Positions 42,589 to 52,556 of a stretch of 64,000 nucleotides of DNA are shown in pieces. Position 1 is the stretch's first letter. Every line of letters starts with the position of its first letter. A program made the position numbers and the translations under genes. A model generated the notes under the pieces. That model saw nothing but the letters and a program-made list of their open reading frames with translations, searched no databases and was not told the DNA's origin. The stretch comes from Marinobacter similis (GTDB taxonomy: Bacteria > Pseudomonadota > Gammaproteobacteria > Pseudomonadales > Oleiphilaceae). The DNA is taken from contig NZ_CP007151.1 of assembly GCF_000830985.1 (NCBI RefSeq), positions 2,542,001 through 2,606,000 on the forward strand, in the 5' to 3' direction.

Positions 42589-43899
42589 ATGACCGATATC
42601 AGCATCACACGATTAAATGCCTCCCAAAGTGACTTCGACAGTTCACTGGCCAAGCTGTTGGCCTGGGAAGACAGCGTTGATCATCAGGTGAATGAATCGG
42701 TACGTCATATCCTGCATCAGGTGAAAACCCTCGGCGACGCTGCGGTGCTCGAGTTCACCGAGAAGTTTGATCGCCTGAAGGCCGGCAGTGTTGCTGAGCT
42801 TGAGATTGGTCAGGACCGGCTGCAGAAGGCACTCAAGGCAATTCCTGAAGATCAGCGGGTTGCTCTGGAGCAAGCGGCGCAGCGGGTTCGTTCTTACCAT
42901 GAGCGGCAGAATCAGCAGTCTTGGCAGTACGAAGAAGAGGACGGCACGGTGTTGGGCCAGAAGGTTACACCGCTGGATCGTGCTGGCCTGTATGTGCCGG
43001 GCGGCAAGGCCGCGTACCCGTCATCGGTACTGATGAATGCCATTCCTGCGAAGGTGGCCGGTGTCGGCGAAGTGATTATGGTTGTGCCGACCCCCGATGG
43101 CGTTGTTAACGACATGGTGTTGGCGGCCGCGGCGATCGCGGGTGTCGATCGGGTATTTACGCTCGGTGGTGCTCAGGCTGTTGGTGCTCTGGCGTATGGC
43201 ACTGAAACGGTCCCATCTGTCGATAAGATTGTTGGGCCTGGGAATATCTTTGTGGCTACTGCCAAGCGTGAGGTATTCGGCACCGTCGGTATCGATATGA
43301 TCGCCGGTCCGTCTGAGATTCTGGTGATCTGCGATGGCAAGACGGACCCTGACTGGATCGCCATGGACCTGTTTTCGCAGGCTGAGCACGATGAGCAAGC
43401 GCAATCGATTCTGATCAGCCCGGACGCGAAGTTCCTGGACGCGGTTGAAGCCAGTATCAACAAGTTGCTGCCCACCATGGAGCGTGCCGAAATCATCGAG
43501 GCTTCTATGAGCTCCCGGGCGGCAATGATTGAGGTAGCTGATCTTAGTCAGGCAGCGGAAGTTTCCAATCGAATTGCTCCGGAGCACCTGGAGTTGTCGG
43601 TGGAAGACCCCGAGGCGTTGTGTGAAGAGATTCGTCATGCCGGCGCTATTTTCATGGGGCGTTACACCGCTGAAGCGCTTGGCGACTACTGCGCGGGACC
43701 GAACCACGTGCTGCCCACCAGCGGGACTGCCCGGTTCTCGTCACCTCTGGGTGTCTACGATTTCCAGAAGCGCTCCTCCCTCATTGGTTTCAGTGCCTCT
43801 GGAGCCGATCGCATGGGGCGGGTGGCCTCAGTGCTGGCACGCGGTGAGGGCCTGACCGCTCACGCGCGTTCCGCCGAGTATCGCATCGAGGAAGACTGA
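42589..43899 (+). CDS. hisD: Histidinol dehydrogenase
   Basis: Zinc-dependent, NAD-linked enzyme catalysing the last two steps of histidine synthesis. It has 436 residues. The HisD signature region is [20 protein letters not shown] followed by [14 protein letters not shown]. The zinc-ligand region is [14 protein letters not shown] and the C-terminal [20 protein letters not shown] is conserved. The ATG is preceded by TAGGATT. It is flanked on both sides by spacers unusual for an operon, with the repeat element upstream. No anomalies were seen in the protein. Confidence 0.96.
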   Translation: MTDISITRLNASQSDFDSSLAKLLAWEDSVDHQVNESVRHILHQVKTLGDAAVLEFTEKFDRLKAGSVAELEIGQDRLQKALKAIPEDQRVALEQAAQRVRSYHERQNQQSWQYEEEDGTVLGQKVTPLDRAGLYVPGGKAAYPSSVLMNAIPAKVAGVGEVIMVVPTPDGVVNDMVLAAAAIAGVDRVFTLGGAQAVGALAYGTETVPSVDKIVGPGNIFVATAKREVFGTVGIDMIAGPSEILVICDGKTDPDWIAMDLFSQAEHDEQAQSILISPDAKFLDAVEASINKLLPTMERAEIIEASMSSRAAMIEVADLSQAAEVSNRIAPEHLELSVEDPEALCEEIRHAGAIFMGRYTAEALGDYCAGPNHVLPTSGTARFSSPLGVYDFQKRSSLIGFSASGADRMGRVASVLARGEGLTAHARSAEYRIEED

Positions 43900-43959
43900 C
43901 ACATCTATGTTCGCGCGCAGGGCCCTCCTGCGCAGCGACCGCACGGAGTTCATCTCAGT

Positions 43960-45012
43960 ATGAGTAAGTTCTGGAGCCCTCTGGTTAATGACCTGGTCCC
44001 GTATGTGCCAGGCGAACAGCCGAAAATGGCCAACCTGGTCAAACTAAATACCAATGAAAACCCCTTTGGTCCATCACCCAAGGTCGTTGAAGCGATCAAG
44101 GCGGAGCTGAATGATAATCTTCGCCTGTATCCGGACCCGGAAGGCGAAAGTCTGCGCCAGACCATTGCCAACTATCACTCCCTGAAGCCGGAGCAGATCT
44201 TTCTGGGTAATGGATCCGACGAAGTCCTGGCGCACATCTTCTATGGTCTGTTTCAGCACGGTGAGCCGATTCTGTTTCCGGATATCACCTACAGTTTTTA
44301 CCCGGTCTATTGCGGTCTGTACGACATCGAGGGCATCAAAGTCCCTCTGACCGATAGCTTCGAGATCAACCCCGAAGACTACAAGCAGGCCAACGGCGGG
44401 GTGATTTTCCCCAATCCCAATGCGCCTACGGGTCGATATCTCGGTCTGGAGCACGTGGAAGAAATCTTGCGAGCTAACCCGGACCGGGTCGTTGTCGTGG
44501 ACGAGGCTTACATCGACTTTGGCGGCGAGAGTGCCATCACCTTGGTGGATGACTATCCAAACCTGCTGGTCTCCCAGACTTTGTCCAAAGCCCGCTCCCT
44601 TGCTGGTCTGCGGGTAGGTTTTGCGGTGGGTAACCCGGACCTGATCGAAGCATTGAATCGGGTCAAGAACAGCTTCAACAGCTATCCTCTGGATCGGTTG
44701 GCTTTGGCCGGCGCTCAGGCTGCCTATGAAGACGAGGCCTGGTTCCAGAAATGCTGCGACGGTGTCATCAGTGAGCGTGAGCGTCTAACGAAAGCACTTG
44801 CCGAGCTGGATTTTGAAGTGCTGCCGTCCAAGGCAAACTTCGTGCTGGCTCGCCACAAAGCTAAGTCCGGCGAATCACTTGCTCAGGGGCTGAGAGAGCA
44901 GGGCATCATTGTTCGTCACTTCAATAAACCGCGGATCGAGCAATTCCTCCGGATTACCATTGGTACTCCGGAGCAGAATGATGCTCTGATCAAAGGGCTC
45001 AAGTCGCTGTAA
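43960..45012 (+). CDS. hisC: Histidinol-phosphate aminotransferase
   Basis: PLP-dependent class I/II aminotransferase of histidine biosynthesis. It has 350 residues. Motifs include [20 protein letters not shown], the PLP-phosphate region [17 protein letters not shown], the Asp/Tyr pair in [13 protein letters not shown], and the Schiff-base lysine in [20 protein letters not shown]. The start is ATG 43960 ([19 protein letters not shown]). Element copy B lies directly after its stop. Confidence 0.96.
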   Translation: MSKFWSPLVNDLVPYVPGEQPKMANLVKLNTNENPFGPSPKVVEAIKAELNDNLRLYPDPEGESLRQTIANYHSLKPEQIFLGNGSDEVLAHIFYGLFQHGEPILFPDITYSFYPVYCGLYDIEGIKVPLTDSFEINPEDYKQANGGVIFPNPNAPTGRYLGLEHVEEILRANPDRVVVVDEAYIDFGGESAITLVDDYPNLLVSQTLSKARSLAGLRVGFAVGNPDLIEALNRVKNSFNSYPLDRLALAGAQAAYEDEAWFQKCCDGVISERERLTKALAELDFEVLPSKANFVLARHKAKSGESLAQGLREQGIIVRHFNKPRIEQFLRITIGTPEQNDALIKGLKSL

Positions 45013-45030
45013 ACTGCATAGATCGGCGGA

Positions 45031-45136
45031 GGCAGGCGGGGAGGAGGTTCCGGGAATGTCGGAGGCCATGGATGGCCGGAGTCAAGCGCACATGGATGTG
45101 CTCGTAGCGGTTCCCGGAACGTCCTCCCCGCCTGCC
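45031..45136 (+). repeat. Intergenic two-hairpin element, copy B (hisC/nif3)
   Basis: Outer arms 45031-45056 and 45111-45136 are inverted repeats of 26 bp with one mismatch. The core has two perfect hairpins: GGCCA-TGGA-TGGCC (45064-45077) and GCACA-TGGA-TGTGC (45088-45101). It aligns over about 54 nt with the core of copy A (reversed), while the arms are unrelated. No target-site duplication or coding sequence was seen. Confidence 0.88.
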
Positions 45137-45174
45137 GACCACTCACCAGCCAGAAATTGCACTTGGAGAGCTTC

Positions 45175-45918
45175 ATGGCCAATCGCAATACTATCGTCCA
45201 AACAATCGCCGAATGGCTACAACCGGAGAACTTTCAGGACTATTGTCCGAATGGTCTCCAGGTTGAAGGTAAAGAAGAGGTACGCACTTTAGTTACCGGC
45301 GTTACTGCTTCGCAGGCGCTGATTGATGCAGCTATAGAAGCCGATGCGGACATGATTCTGGTACATCACGGCTATTTCTGGAAAGGCGAAGACCAGCGCA
45401 TTCGTGGCATGAAGCGTGAGCGGCTGAAAACCCTGCTTCAGAGGGATATCAATCTGGCTGCTTATCACCTGCCTCTGGATGATCACCCGGAGTATGGCAA
45501 CAACCGGCAGCTAGCGAGTGTTCTGGGTATCGAGAATCCCAGGCCGCTCGGTGGTCTGGTGTGGGAAGGTGAGCTATCTGAGCCTATGACGCCGGAGCAG
45601 TTTGGTCGTCACATTGCTGAGCACCTTCACCGGGAGCCGCTTCTGGTTGGAGAGGGTAAATCCCAGATCAGTCGGGTAGGTTGGTGTACTGGCGCTGCAC
45701 AGGGCTTTATTGGTACCGCGCTGGATGCCGGTCTGGATGCCTTTATCAGTGGGGAAATCTCAGAGCCGACGACTCACACGGCGCGTGAATGTGGCATTTA
45801 CTATTATGCTGCGGGCCATCACGCTACTGAGCGATATGGGGTTCGGGCGTTGGGCGAGGCGCTGGCAAAAGAATTCGGGCTGACGCATCGCTTTATCGAC
45901 TGCGACAACCCGGTGTAA
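45175..45918 (+). CDS. Nif3-like dinuclear metal-centre protein (YbgI family)
   Basis: Nif3/YbgI-family protein, often named GTP cyclohydrolase I type 2 homologue; the true substrate is uncertain. It has 247 residues. Metal-ligand histidines are in DMILVHHGYFWKGEDQ near the N-terminus and YAAGHHATERYGVRALGE near the C-terminus, with FISGEISEPTTHTARECG between. I chose ATG 45175 (MANRNTIVQT), which has GGAGA 6 nt upstream; a TTG at 45157 is an alternative. It is convergent with yhcB, whose stop is only 5 bp away. Confidence 0.93.
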   Translation: MANRNTIVQTIAEWLQPENFQDYCPNGLQVEGKEEVRTLVTGVTASQALIDAAIEADADMILVHHGYFWKGEDQRIRGMKRERLKTLLQRDINLAAYHLPLDDHPEYGNNRQLASVLGIENPRPLGGLVWEGELSEPMTPEQFGRHIAEHLHREPLLVGEGKSQISRVGWCTGAAQGFIGTALDAGLDAFISGEISEPTTHTARECGIYYYAAGHHATERYGVRALGEALAKEFGLTHRFIDCDNPV

Positions 45919-45922
45919 GGGC

Positions 45923-46354
45923 TCAGGCCTTCTCTTTCTTGGGGAGGCCGAAACCTTCTGCCAGTGTTCCTGAAGCATCGGGGTCGGTCTTGGGAGCGTA
46001 GTCTCGCGGCGGCTCGACGCCGTCGTCGCTGACTTCCTCCAATCGCTTCCGCGAGGTTTCCTGCGCCAGTTCTTCCATCCACTCTTCATCGTTACACAGC
46101 CGGTTGGCTCCGCGAGCCATGTGCTGGTTTACGTCGCGATAGGCGTCGTTAAAGCGGCGCAGAAGGTGGGAGGACTCCATGAAGTGCTCATTCACCTGGG
46201 CCTGATAGCGGGTGTATTCGCTTCTCAGTTCTTCAATTTGTTGCTCTGCCCGACGCTGTCGCAGCGTGGTTCCCTGCCCGGAGCGGCCAACAACTACCCC
46301 GATGACGATGCCTACAATCAATGCGGCAATCGCTGCCAGAATCAGGTTTGTCAT
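45923..46354 (-). CDS. zapG: Inner-membrane division/shape factor YhcB (ZapG, DUF1043)
   Basis: A 143-residue bitopic protein. One N-terminal helix (LILAAIAALIVGIVIGVVVG) is followed by a coiled coil (LRQRRAEQQIEELRSEYTRY, QAQVNEHFMESSHLLRRFND) and a disordered C-terminal tail. This matches DUF1043/YhcB, which in E. coli coordinates envelope growth with division. It is divergent from zapE across 195 bp; a TATACT hexamer on minus at 46402-46407 is a candidate -10. Confidence 0.9.
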   Translation of the reverse strand: MTNLILAAIAALIVGIVIGVVVGRSGQGTTLRQRRAEQQIEELRSEYTRYQAQVNEHFMESSHLLRRFNDAYRDVNQHMARGANRLCNDEEWMEELAQETSRKRLEEVSDDGVEPPRDYAPKTDPDASGTLAEGFGLPKKEKA

Positions 46355-46549
46355 ATGCTGTGTCGTCCTTTTACCTGGAAATTAGCCTCGCACGATAATC
46401 GAGTATAACGCCCGAAGCGTGATCAGCCCATGATTCTATCCTGCGCCAATCGTCGTATTGCTATGCAAGCGCCCAACGTGGCGAATAATGACGAAATGCG
46501 CGACAATACGCCGCCCCAAATTTCACGACAGATCTCCGGGAACAGCTAA

Positions 46550-47683
46550 ATGACAGACTCCAAGTCCTTCGATGCCAATGTGAACTTGACTCCTTGGGAG
46601 CGTTACCAGAAGGATCTCGAACGCGCGGATTTTCAGAAGGACGCCGCTCAGGAAGATGCTGTCAGCCGTCTGCAGTCACTGTACGACAAACTGGTCGATG
46701 CCGAAAGTGATCGTAATAAGGCGTTGACCAAGCTGCGTCGAAAACTGAAGAAGGGCAAGGAAGAACCGGTTACCGGGCTGTACTTCTGGGGCGGCGTTGG
46801 TCGCGGTAAGACTTACCTGATGGATACCTTCTACGAATCCCTGCCTTTTGATCGCAAAATGCGGGTTCACTTTCACCGTTTCATGCAGCGGGTTCATACC
46901 GAGCTGAAGTCTCTTAAGGGCGAGAAAAACCCACTGGAGCTGGTGTCCAAGAAGTTTGCTGACGAAGCCCGTGTGATCTGTTTCGACGAGTTCTTTGTTT
47001 CCGACATTGGTGACGCCATGATCCTCGCCACCCTGATGGATGGCCTGTTCAGCCGTGGCGTGACTCTGGTGTGCACCTCCAATATTGTTCCCGATGGACT
47101 GTATAAGGATGGCCTGCAGCGGGCGCGTTTCCTGCCTGCGATCGCCCTGGTGAAAAAGCATACCCAGGTTGTAAACGTCGATGGTGGTATCGATTACCGT
47201 CTCAGGACTCTGGAGCAAGCGGAGCTGTTTCATTCGCCGCTGGATGACGACGCTGATGTCAGCCTGCGGGCGAGTTTCGACGCGTTGGCGGTGGAGGCCG
47301 GCAAGCACAGCAAGACCATGGAGATAAATGGGCGGAAGATTCCGGCCCAGGCTCATGCTGATGACGTAGTCTGGTTTGATTTCGTGGATGTGTGTGACGG
47401 CCCCCGTAGTCAGAACGACTACATAGAGCTGGCTCGGCAATTTCACGCGATCATTATCAGTAATGTCCCTGTCCTGGGGCGCGAGAATGATGATCAGGCG
47501 CGTCGGTTCATCAACATGGTGGACGAGTTTTACGATCGCAACGTGAAGGTGATCATGTCCGCTGCGGCTCCTATAACCGAGCTTTACTCGGGTGGCCGGC
47601 TCAGTTTCGAGTTTGAAAGAACCGAATCACGACTGCTGGAAATGCAATCGCATGAGTATCTGGAAGCACCGCACAAGCCATAA
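46550..47683 (+). CDS. zapE: Cell division protein ZapE (AFG1-like ATPase)
   Basis: AFG1-type P-loop ATPase that associates with the Z-ring in E. coli. It has 377 residues. Walker A is LYFWGGVGRGKTYLMDTFY and Walker B VICFDEFFVSDIGDAMILAT, followed by the sensor region LVCTSNIVPDGLYKDGLQRA. The C-terminal AAPITELYSGGRLSFEFERT is typical. It is adjacent to, and divergent from, zapG, two division-linked genes side by side. No anomalies were seen. Confidence 0.95.
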   Translation: MTDSKSFDANVNLTPWERYQKDLERADFQKDAAQEDAVSRLQSLYDKLVDAESDRNKALTKLRRKLKKGKEEPVTGLYFWGGVGRGKTYLMDTFYESLPFDRKMRVHFHRFMQRVHTELKSLKGEKNPLELVSKKFADEARVICFDEFFVSDIGDAMILATLMDGLFSRGVTLVCTSNIVPDGLYKDGLQRARFLPAIALVKKHTQVVNVDGGIDYRLRTLEQAELFHSPLDDDADVSLRASFDALAVEAGKHSKTMEINGRKIPAQAHADDVVWFDFVDVCDGPRSQNDYIELARQFHAIIISNVPVLGRENDDQARRFINMVDEFYDRNVKVIMSAAAPITELYSGGRLSFEFERTESRLLEMQSHEYLEAPHKP

Positions 47684-47767
47684 ATAATCCCATAAGAATT
47701 CAGTAGAACTGAATCATTAAGAAGGGCAGAGCGATGACTTTGCTGCCAATAACAGAGAGATTGATCT

Positions 47768-48951
47768 ATGAGCAACGATAACGTAGTGATTGTCAGTGGG
47801 GTTCGTACCCCAATGGGTGGTTTTCAGGGCAGCCTGTCCGCCGTCAGCGCGCCGGACCTTGGCGCTCTCACCATTGCCGAGGCGGTAAAACGTGCTGGCC
47901 TGCAGCCGGCTGATGTCCAGGAAGTGATCATGGGCAATGTGCTGCCTGCCGGACTCAAGCAGGGCCCTGCTCGCCAGGCCATGCGCAAGGCTGGTCTGCC
48001 AGACAACACCGGTGCCACCACCATCAACAAGCTTTGCGGTTCCGGTATGAAAGCGGCGATGTTTGCCCACGACCTGATCAAGGCGGGTAGCAACGACATC
48101 ATGGTCGCCGGTGGCATGGAAAGCATGTCCAACGCGCCCTACATTCTCCCCACTGCGCGGAAAGGCTATCGCATGGGGCCTGGCGACACAGCGCAGGATC
48201 ACATGTTCCTGGATGGCCTGGAAGATGCGGAAACAGGTCGCCTGATGGGCGCTTTCGCCCAGGAAATGGCGGACAAGAAGGGATACACCCGTGAAGAGAT
48301 GGATGACTATGCCATCAACTCGCTCAAGCGCGCGCAGCGTGCAATCACCGAGGGTCTGTTGAAGGACGAAATCGTTCCGGTGACGGTCAAGTCCCGTAAA
48401 GGCGACACCGTTGTTGAAGACGATGAGCAGCCGTTCAACGCCAACATCGACAAGATTCCAAGCCTGCGTCCGGCGTTCAGCAAAGACGGCACCGTGACTG
48501 CAGCGAACGCATCGTCTATCTCTGACGGCGCTTCGGCCTGGTGCTGATGCGGGAATCAGAAGCGGAAAAGCGTGGCTTGAAGCCGCTGGCAAGAATTGTG
48601 GGCCACAGCACCCAGTCTCAGCATCCTGCGGAATTCACCTGTGCACCGGTAGGTGCCATCGAGACTCTGCTCGGCAAAACTGGCTGGAGTAAAGAAGAGG
48701 TCGACCTGTTTGAGATCAACGAGGCCTTTGCCATGGTCGCCATGATGCCTATCCGCGAGCTGGGTCTCGATCCGGAAAAGGTAAATGTACATGGCGGCGC
48801 TTGTGCCCAGGGGCACCCTGTAGGCTCTACTGGTTCTCGCCTTCTCGTTACCCTGATGTACGCGCTGCAGCGTTATGGCAAGAAAAAGGGTATTGCGGCT
48901 CTTTGCATCGGCGGTGGTGAGGCCACGGCCATGGCTATTGAATTGCTTTAA
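47768..48951 (+). CDS. Acetyl-CoA C-acetyltransferase (thiolase; frameshifted)
   Basis: Thiolase condensing or cleaving acetoacetyl-CoA, used in ketone/PHB or fatty-acid metabolism. The acyl-accepting cysteine is in TTINKLCGSGMKAAMFAH, the conserved His in HGGACAQGHPVGSTGSRL, NEAF in LFEINEAFAMVAM, and the second Cys in AALCIGGGEATAMAIE. The frame breaks near 48538, and one added C (GCCTGGTGC to GCCCTGGTGC) joins SDGASA to LVLMRESEAE. The restored length is 394 residues. It is monocistronic, with a GGGCCC hairpin 13 nt after its stop. Confidence 0.94.
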
Positions 48952-48963
48952 ACTCCTGCTCTA

Positions 48964-48981
48964 GGGCCCAGGGATGGGCCC
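48964..48981 (+). terminator. GGAT-loop hairpin after the thiolase gene
   Basis: GGGCCC, loop AGGGAT, GGGCCC: a perfect 6-bp stem. The following bases are CGAATCTCCTTCC with no long T-run. The loop carries the same GGAT signature as the elements at 42427-42520 and 45031-45136, so it may be a single-hairpin member of that family serving as a transcript end. The rest of the 290-bp gap to the DUF1302 gene holds only the regulatory candidates given separately. Confidence 0.5.
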
Positions 48982-49123
48982 GAATCTCCTTCCTGTTTCC
49001 CCAAGAAAACCCCGCCAAACCAAAGTGGTTGCATCCAGATTTGTTGTCTATAGTGAAGCGGTGCGAGTAAACCCGCTGGTAAATGGGGTATGAAGGCAAA
49101 ATCATACTTTTGACTGATCAAAG

Positions 49124-49146
49124 CGCTGGACAGCGTTAGCTATAGT
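49124..49146 (+). promoter_or_regulatory. Candidate promoter and palindromic operator upstream of the DUF1302 gene
   Basis: A 12-nt perfect palindrome, CGCTGGACAGCG read as CGCTG-GA-CAGCG (49124-49135), is followed by a TATAGT hexamer (49141-49146) about 95 nt upstream of the ATG. There is no good -35, which fits an activator-dependent promoter. A second TATAGT lies about 90 bp further upstream. Confidence 0.3.
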
Positions 49147-49241
49147 GCCAACATCACGAGCACTGTGCATGAAGCCTCCTATACATCGTGAATACCAATA
49201 ATCAGAGCAGCGACTCAGAACAACAATGGAGTAGCCTTCCA

Positions 49242-51107
49242 ATGACAAGAAAAACACAACAATGGCAGCGTTGGACAAAATTGCCGCTAGCCGTAGCAGT
49301 TGCGGCCGGCGTGTCCGGTCAAGCCGCAGCCTATTCATTCTACGTAGGGGATGTCGAAGCCCAGTTCAACACTACGCTTTCCGCGGGTGTCGGTTGGCGG
49401 TTGGCGGATCAGGACAAGCGCCTGATTGCGCCTGGTAACCTGGGGCCCGAGTATGCGCCAGGTCAACCTAGAGCCAATGAAGGGTCGTCCTCCAACAATT
49501 TTGACGATGGCAACCTGAATTTCGAGAAAGGCGATACTTACTCCAAGGTTGTAAAGGGTAACAGTGAACTGTTCCTGAACTATGACGTCGACAGTGATGT
49601 GCTGACTCGCGTTGGTGGTCTGGTTCGGGGTCGCTACTACTATGACTTTGAGCTCAAAGACGAACAGCGTGCGGAAGACCCGGTCGGCCAGCGTCGAGAG
49701 TTGAACGACGAAGCCAAAGACAACGCTTCCGGCGCGGAACTCCTCGATGCCTACGTGTTCTCTGACTGGTACTTTGGCGACACTCCTGTGAGCCTACGTT
49801 ATGGTCGCCAGGTACTAAGCTGGGGTGAAAGCACCTTTATCCAGGGCGGAATCAACGTTATCAACCCGGTTGACGTACCTGCCTTCCGGGCGCCGGGCGC
49901 TGAACTGAAAGATGCTCTGCTTCCGGTTGAGATGTTCTACGCTTCTGCAGGTGTTACCGAAAACATCACCCTGGAAACCTTTGTCCAGGCGGATTGGGAA
50001 CCGGTCAAGCCGGACGATTGCGGCACTTTCTTCTCCACTAACGATTTTGCGGCAGATGGCTGTGGTCCGGTACTGCTGGCGGGGCAGTTGTCTGATTCCC
50101 AGGCTTTGGCCCAAGGGCTCGTTGCTCCGCGACTGGGTGACGAAGAAGCCGATTCCCGGGATCAGTTTGGTGTTGCCATGCGCTGGTATGTGCCGGCACT
50201 GAACGATTCGGAACTGGGCTTTTACTACATCAAGTATAACAGTCGCTTGCCGTATGTTAGTGGTCAGGTTAATGACCCGAGCAATGGTGTAACCTTTCCG
50301 TCCTACTTTATTGAGTATCCGGAAAATATTGACCTGTACGGCATCAGTATTAACACCACAACTCCCGGCGGTTGGTCGTTGGGCGCGGAGTACAGCTTCC
50401 GTCCGAACCTGCCGTTGCAGTGGAGTGCGTTTGAGCTGATCTATGGCGGTCTGCAATTGCAGAACCCTGAGACCGGCGAAAATGCGAGTCTGTTGCAGGA
50501 CGCTCGTGAAGCCGAAGCTGGCGGTGCGGATTTGAGTGGCCAGAAAGTGGACGGTTACGACCGCTTCAAGGTTTCACAGGCACAGTTTACGCTCATTAAA
50601 TTCTTCGATCAGGTAATGGGCGCTAGCCGCCTGTCGTTGATCACCGAGTTTGGTGCCACTTATATCCACGATCTGCCTGACAATGACGAAGGTCGTTTTG
50701 GACGTTCTGGTAACTTCGGCATTGGTACGTTGCCGGGTGGCGCCTGTGACGGTTCTGGATCAACCGGCGCAGCACTTAACATCAATACTAACTACTGCAC
50801 CAATGACGGCTTTACCACGGACTTCTCTTGGGGTTACCGTGCACGCTTCGTTTGGGATTACCCGAACGTGTTTGCAGGCATAAATTTGCGTCCGCAGCTG
50901 GCGTGGTCGCATGATGTTGAGGGTTACAGCCCACAACCAGGCGGTGCTTTCAGCGAAGGCAGTAAAGCGGTAGGTCTCTCACTTGAGGCTGTCTACCAGA
51001 ACAAAATTACCGGTAATATCGGTTACACCAACTTCTTTGACGGCAAGCCGTACAACGAATTGACTGACCGTGATTTCGCAACAGTGAGTGTGTCTTACTC
51101 ATTCTGA
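49242..51107 (+). CDS. DUF1302 outer-membrane-type protein
   Basis: A 621-residue secreted protein (ATG 49242, MTRKTQQWQRW) with a signal peptide ending near VSGQAAA, then the DUF1302 start YSFYVGDVEAQFNTTLSAGV. The body is rich in alternating beta strands (SLRYGRQVLSWGESTFIQGG; INPVDVPAFRAPGAELKDA) and ends in ATVSVSYSF, a terminal-Phe outer-membrane sorting pattern, so a beta-barrel is likely. Members of this family are almost always paired with DUF1329, as here. The substrate is unknown; transport of hydrophobic compounds is only an inference. An upstream GTG (49188) would add 18 residues. Confidence 0.85.
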   Translation: MTRKTQQWQRWTKLPLAVAVAAGVSGQAAAYSFYVGDVEAQFNTTLSAGVGWRLADQDKRLIAPGNLGPEYAPGQPRANEGSSSNNFDDGNLNFEKGDTYSKVVKGNSELFLNYDVDSDVLTRVGGLVRGRYYYDFELKDEQRAEDPVGQRRELNDEAKDNASGAELLDAYVFSDWYFGDTPVSLRYGRQVLSWGESTFIQGGINVINPVDVPAFRAPGAELKDALLPVEMFYASAGVTENITLETFVQADWEPVKPDDCGTFFSTNDFAADGCGPVLLAGQLSDSQALAQGLVAPRLGDEEADSRDQFGVAMRWYVPALNDSELGFYYIKYNSRLPYVSGQVNDPSNGVTFPSYFIEYPENIDLYGISINTTTPGGWSLGAEYSFRPNLPLQWSAFELIYGGLQLQNPETGENASLLQDAREAEAGGADLSGQKVDGYDRFKVSQAQFTLIKFFDQVMGASRLSLITEFGATYIHDLPDNDEGRFGRSGNFGIGTLPGGACDGSGSTGAALNINTNYCTNDGFTTDFSWGYRARFVWDYPNVFAGINLRPQLAWSHDVEGYSPQPGGAFSEGSKAVGLSLEAVYQNKITGNIGYTNFFDGKPYNELTDRDFATVSVSYSF

Positions 51108-51141
51108 TACCGGCAAGAATTCGGTTAACGAGGTACTTTAA

Positions 51142-52503
51142 ATGAAAATGAACAAGAAACTTCTGGCCACAGGCGTATTGGCTGCAAGCATTTTTGCGGG
51201 CCAGGCCTATGGAGCAGTTTCTGCCGAAGAGGCAGCCAAGCTGGGCAATTCCCTGACGCCGATTGGTGCAGAGAAAGCCGGCAACGGCGGCGCCATTCCC
51301 GCCTGGGATGGCGGATTGAGTACGCCACCGGCAGGCTACAAAGGCGACGGCCGTTACGTAGATCCCTTTGAAGGTGAGGAGCCCAAGTTCGTCATTGATC
51401 AGAGCAACGTAGATCAGTACGCAGACAACCTGTCCGCAGGCCAGATTGCGATGATCAAGCGTTACGATGACTATTTTCTGCCGGTCTATGAAACTCATCG
51501 CACTGCAACCTATCCGGATGACGTTGAGCAGCAAACGATTGCTAACGCGACCAAGGTTGAGCTGATCAAAGGCGGTAACGGTCTCGGTAATTATACCGAA
51601 GCCACTCCGTTCCCCATTCCTCAGAATGGGCTTGAAGTGATCTGGAATCACATCACCCGTTATCGTGGCGGATCTGTTGCTCGGAATGTGGGTCAGGTAA
51701 CGCCGACCGCAGGTGGCGCCTACTCTGTGGTTAAGTTCCAGGACGAGTTCACCTGGCGTACGGCGCTCAAAGATTTTGAGCCAGGCGAAGACCCCAACGT
51801 TCTGTTCTACTTCAAGCAGGCGATCACAGCACCGGCTCGTTTGGCCGGTAACGTATTGCTGGTGCATGAGACTATCGACCAGGTTGCTGAGCCACGTCGC
51901 GCATGGCTATACAATGCGGGTCAGCGCCGTGTGCGTCGCGCGCCTCAAGTTTCGTACGACGGACCAGGTACAGCTGCCGATGGCCAGCGAACCACCGATA
52001 ACTTCGACATGTATAACGGTGCGCCTGACCGCTACAATTGGGAGCTAGTGGGTAAGAAGGAAATGTACATCCCGTACAATTCCTACGAGTTGGTGGACCC
52101 AAGCCTGACCTATGATGAGATCGTCAAGGCTGGCCACATCAATCAGGATCTGACTCGTTATGAGTTGCATCGTGTTTGGCATGTGCGCGCTACCCTGAAG
52201 GATGGCGAACGCCACATCTACGCGCAGCGTGACTTCTACTTCGATGAAGACACTTGGCAGGCATCGATTATCGATCACTACGATGGCCGCGGTGAGCTGT
52301 GGCGAGTGGCTGAGGCTCACGCCATGCAGTTCTACGACCATGATGTGCCCTGGTACGCCATTGAGACCCTTTACGATCTGCTCTCTGGTCGTTACTTGGC
52401 GCTGGGTCTGACCAACGAGGAAGAAGATCCTTACGAGTTTGGCGCTGAGCGTCAGTCTAGGGATTACACGCCGGCGGCACTTCGTCGGGCGGGTACTCGA
52501 TAA
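51142..52503 (+). CDS. DUF1329 periplasmic protein
   Basis: A 453-residue exported protein with a signal peptide (KLLATGVLAASIFAGQAYGA) and the family opening VSAEEAAKLGNSLTPIGAEK, then GNGGAIPAWDGGLSTPPAGY. Other family stretches are RRAWLYNAGQRRVRRAPQVS and RHIYAQRDFYFDEDTWQASI. DUF1329 proteins are believed to have a LolA/LolB-like lipid-binding fold; the function is not established. It starts 34 nt after the DUF1302 gene and is followed by a strong terminator, so the two form one operon. Confidence 0.88.
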   Translation: MKMNKKLLATGVLAASIFAGQAYGAVSAEEAAKLGNSLTPIGAEKAGNGGAIPAWDGGLSTPPAGYKGDGRYVDPFEGEEPKFVIDQSNVDQYADNLSAGQIAMIKRYDDYFLPVYETHRTATYPDDVEQQTIANATKVELIKGGNGLGNYTEATPFPIPQNGLEVIWNHITRYRGGSVARNVGQVTPTAGGAYSVVKFQDEFTWRTALKDFEPGEDPNVLFYFKQAITAPARLAGNVLLVHETIDQVAEPRRAWLYNAGQRRVRRAPQVSYDGPGTAADGQRTTDNFDMYNGAPDRYNWELVGKKEMYIPYNSYELVDPSLTYDEIVKAGHINQDLTRYELHRVWHVRATLKDGERHIYAQRDFYFDEDTWQASIIDHYDGRGELWRVAEAHAMQFYDHDVPWYAIETLYDLLSGRYLALGLTNEEEDPYEFGAERQSRDYTPAALRRAGTR

Positions 52504-52521
52504 GGTAAAGATAAGAAGCGG

Positions 52522-52556
52522 AAAACGGCGGGCCTTGGGCCCGCCGTTTTTGTTTG
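52522..52556 (+). terminator. Rho-independent terminator of the DUF1302-DUF1329 operon
   Basis: AAAACGGCGGGCC, TT, GGGCCCGCCGTTTTTGTTTG: a GC-rich stem with a flanking A-run and T-run about 20 nt after the DUF1329 stop. Confidence 0.9.

Noticed and set aside
42427..45136. CRISPR array or insertion-sequence ends for the his-region repeats
   Set aside because: There are only two copies, in opposite orientations, with different arms, no spacer periodicity, no transposase and no visible target duplication.
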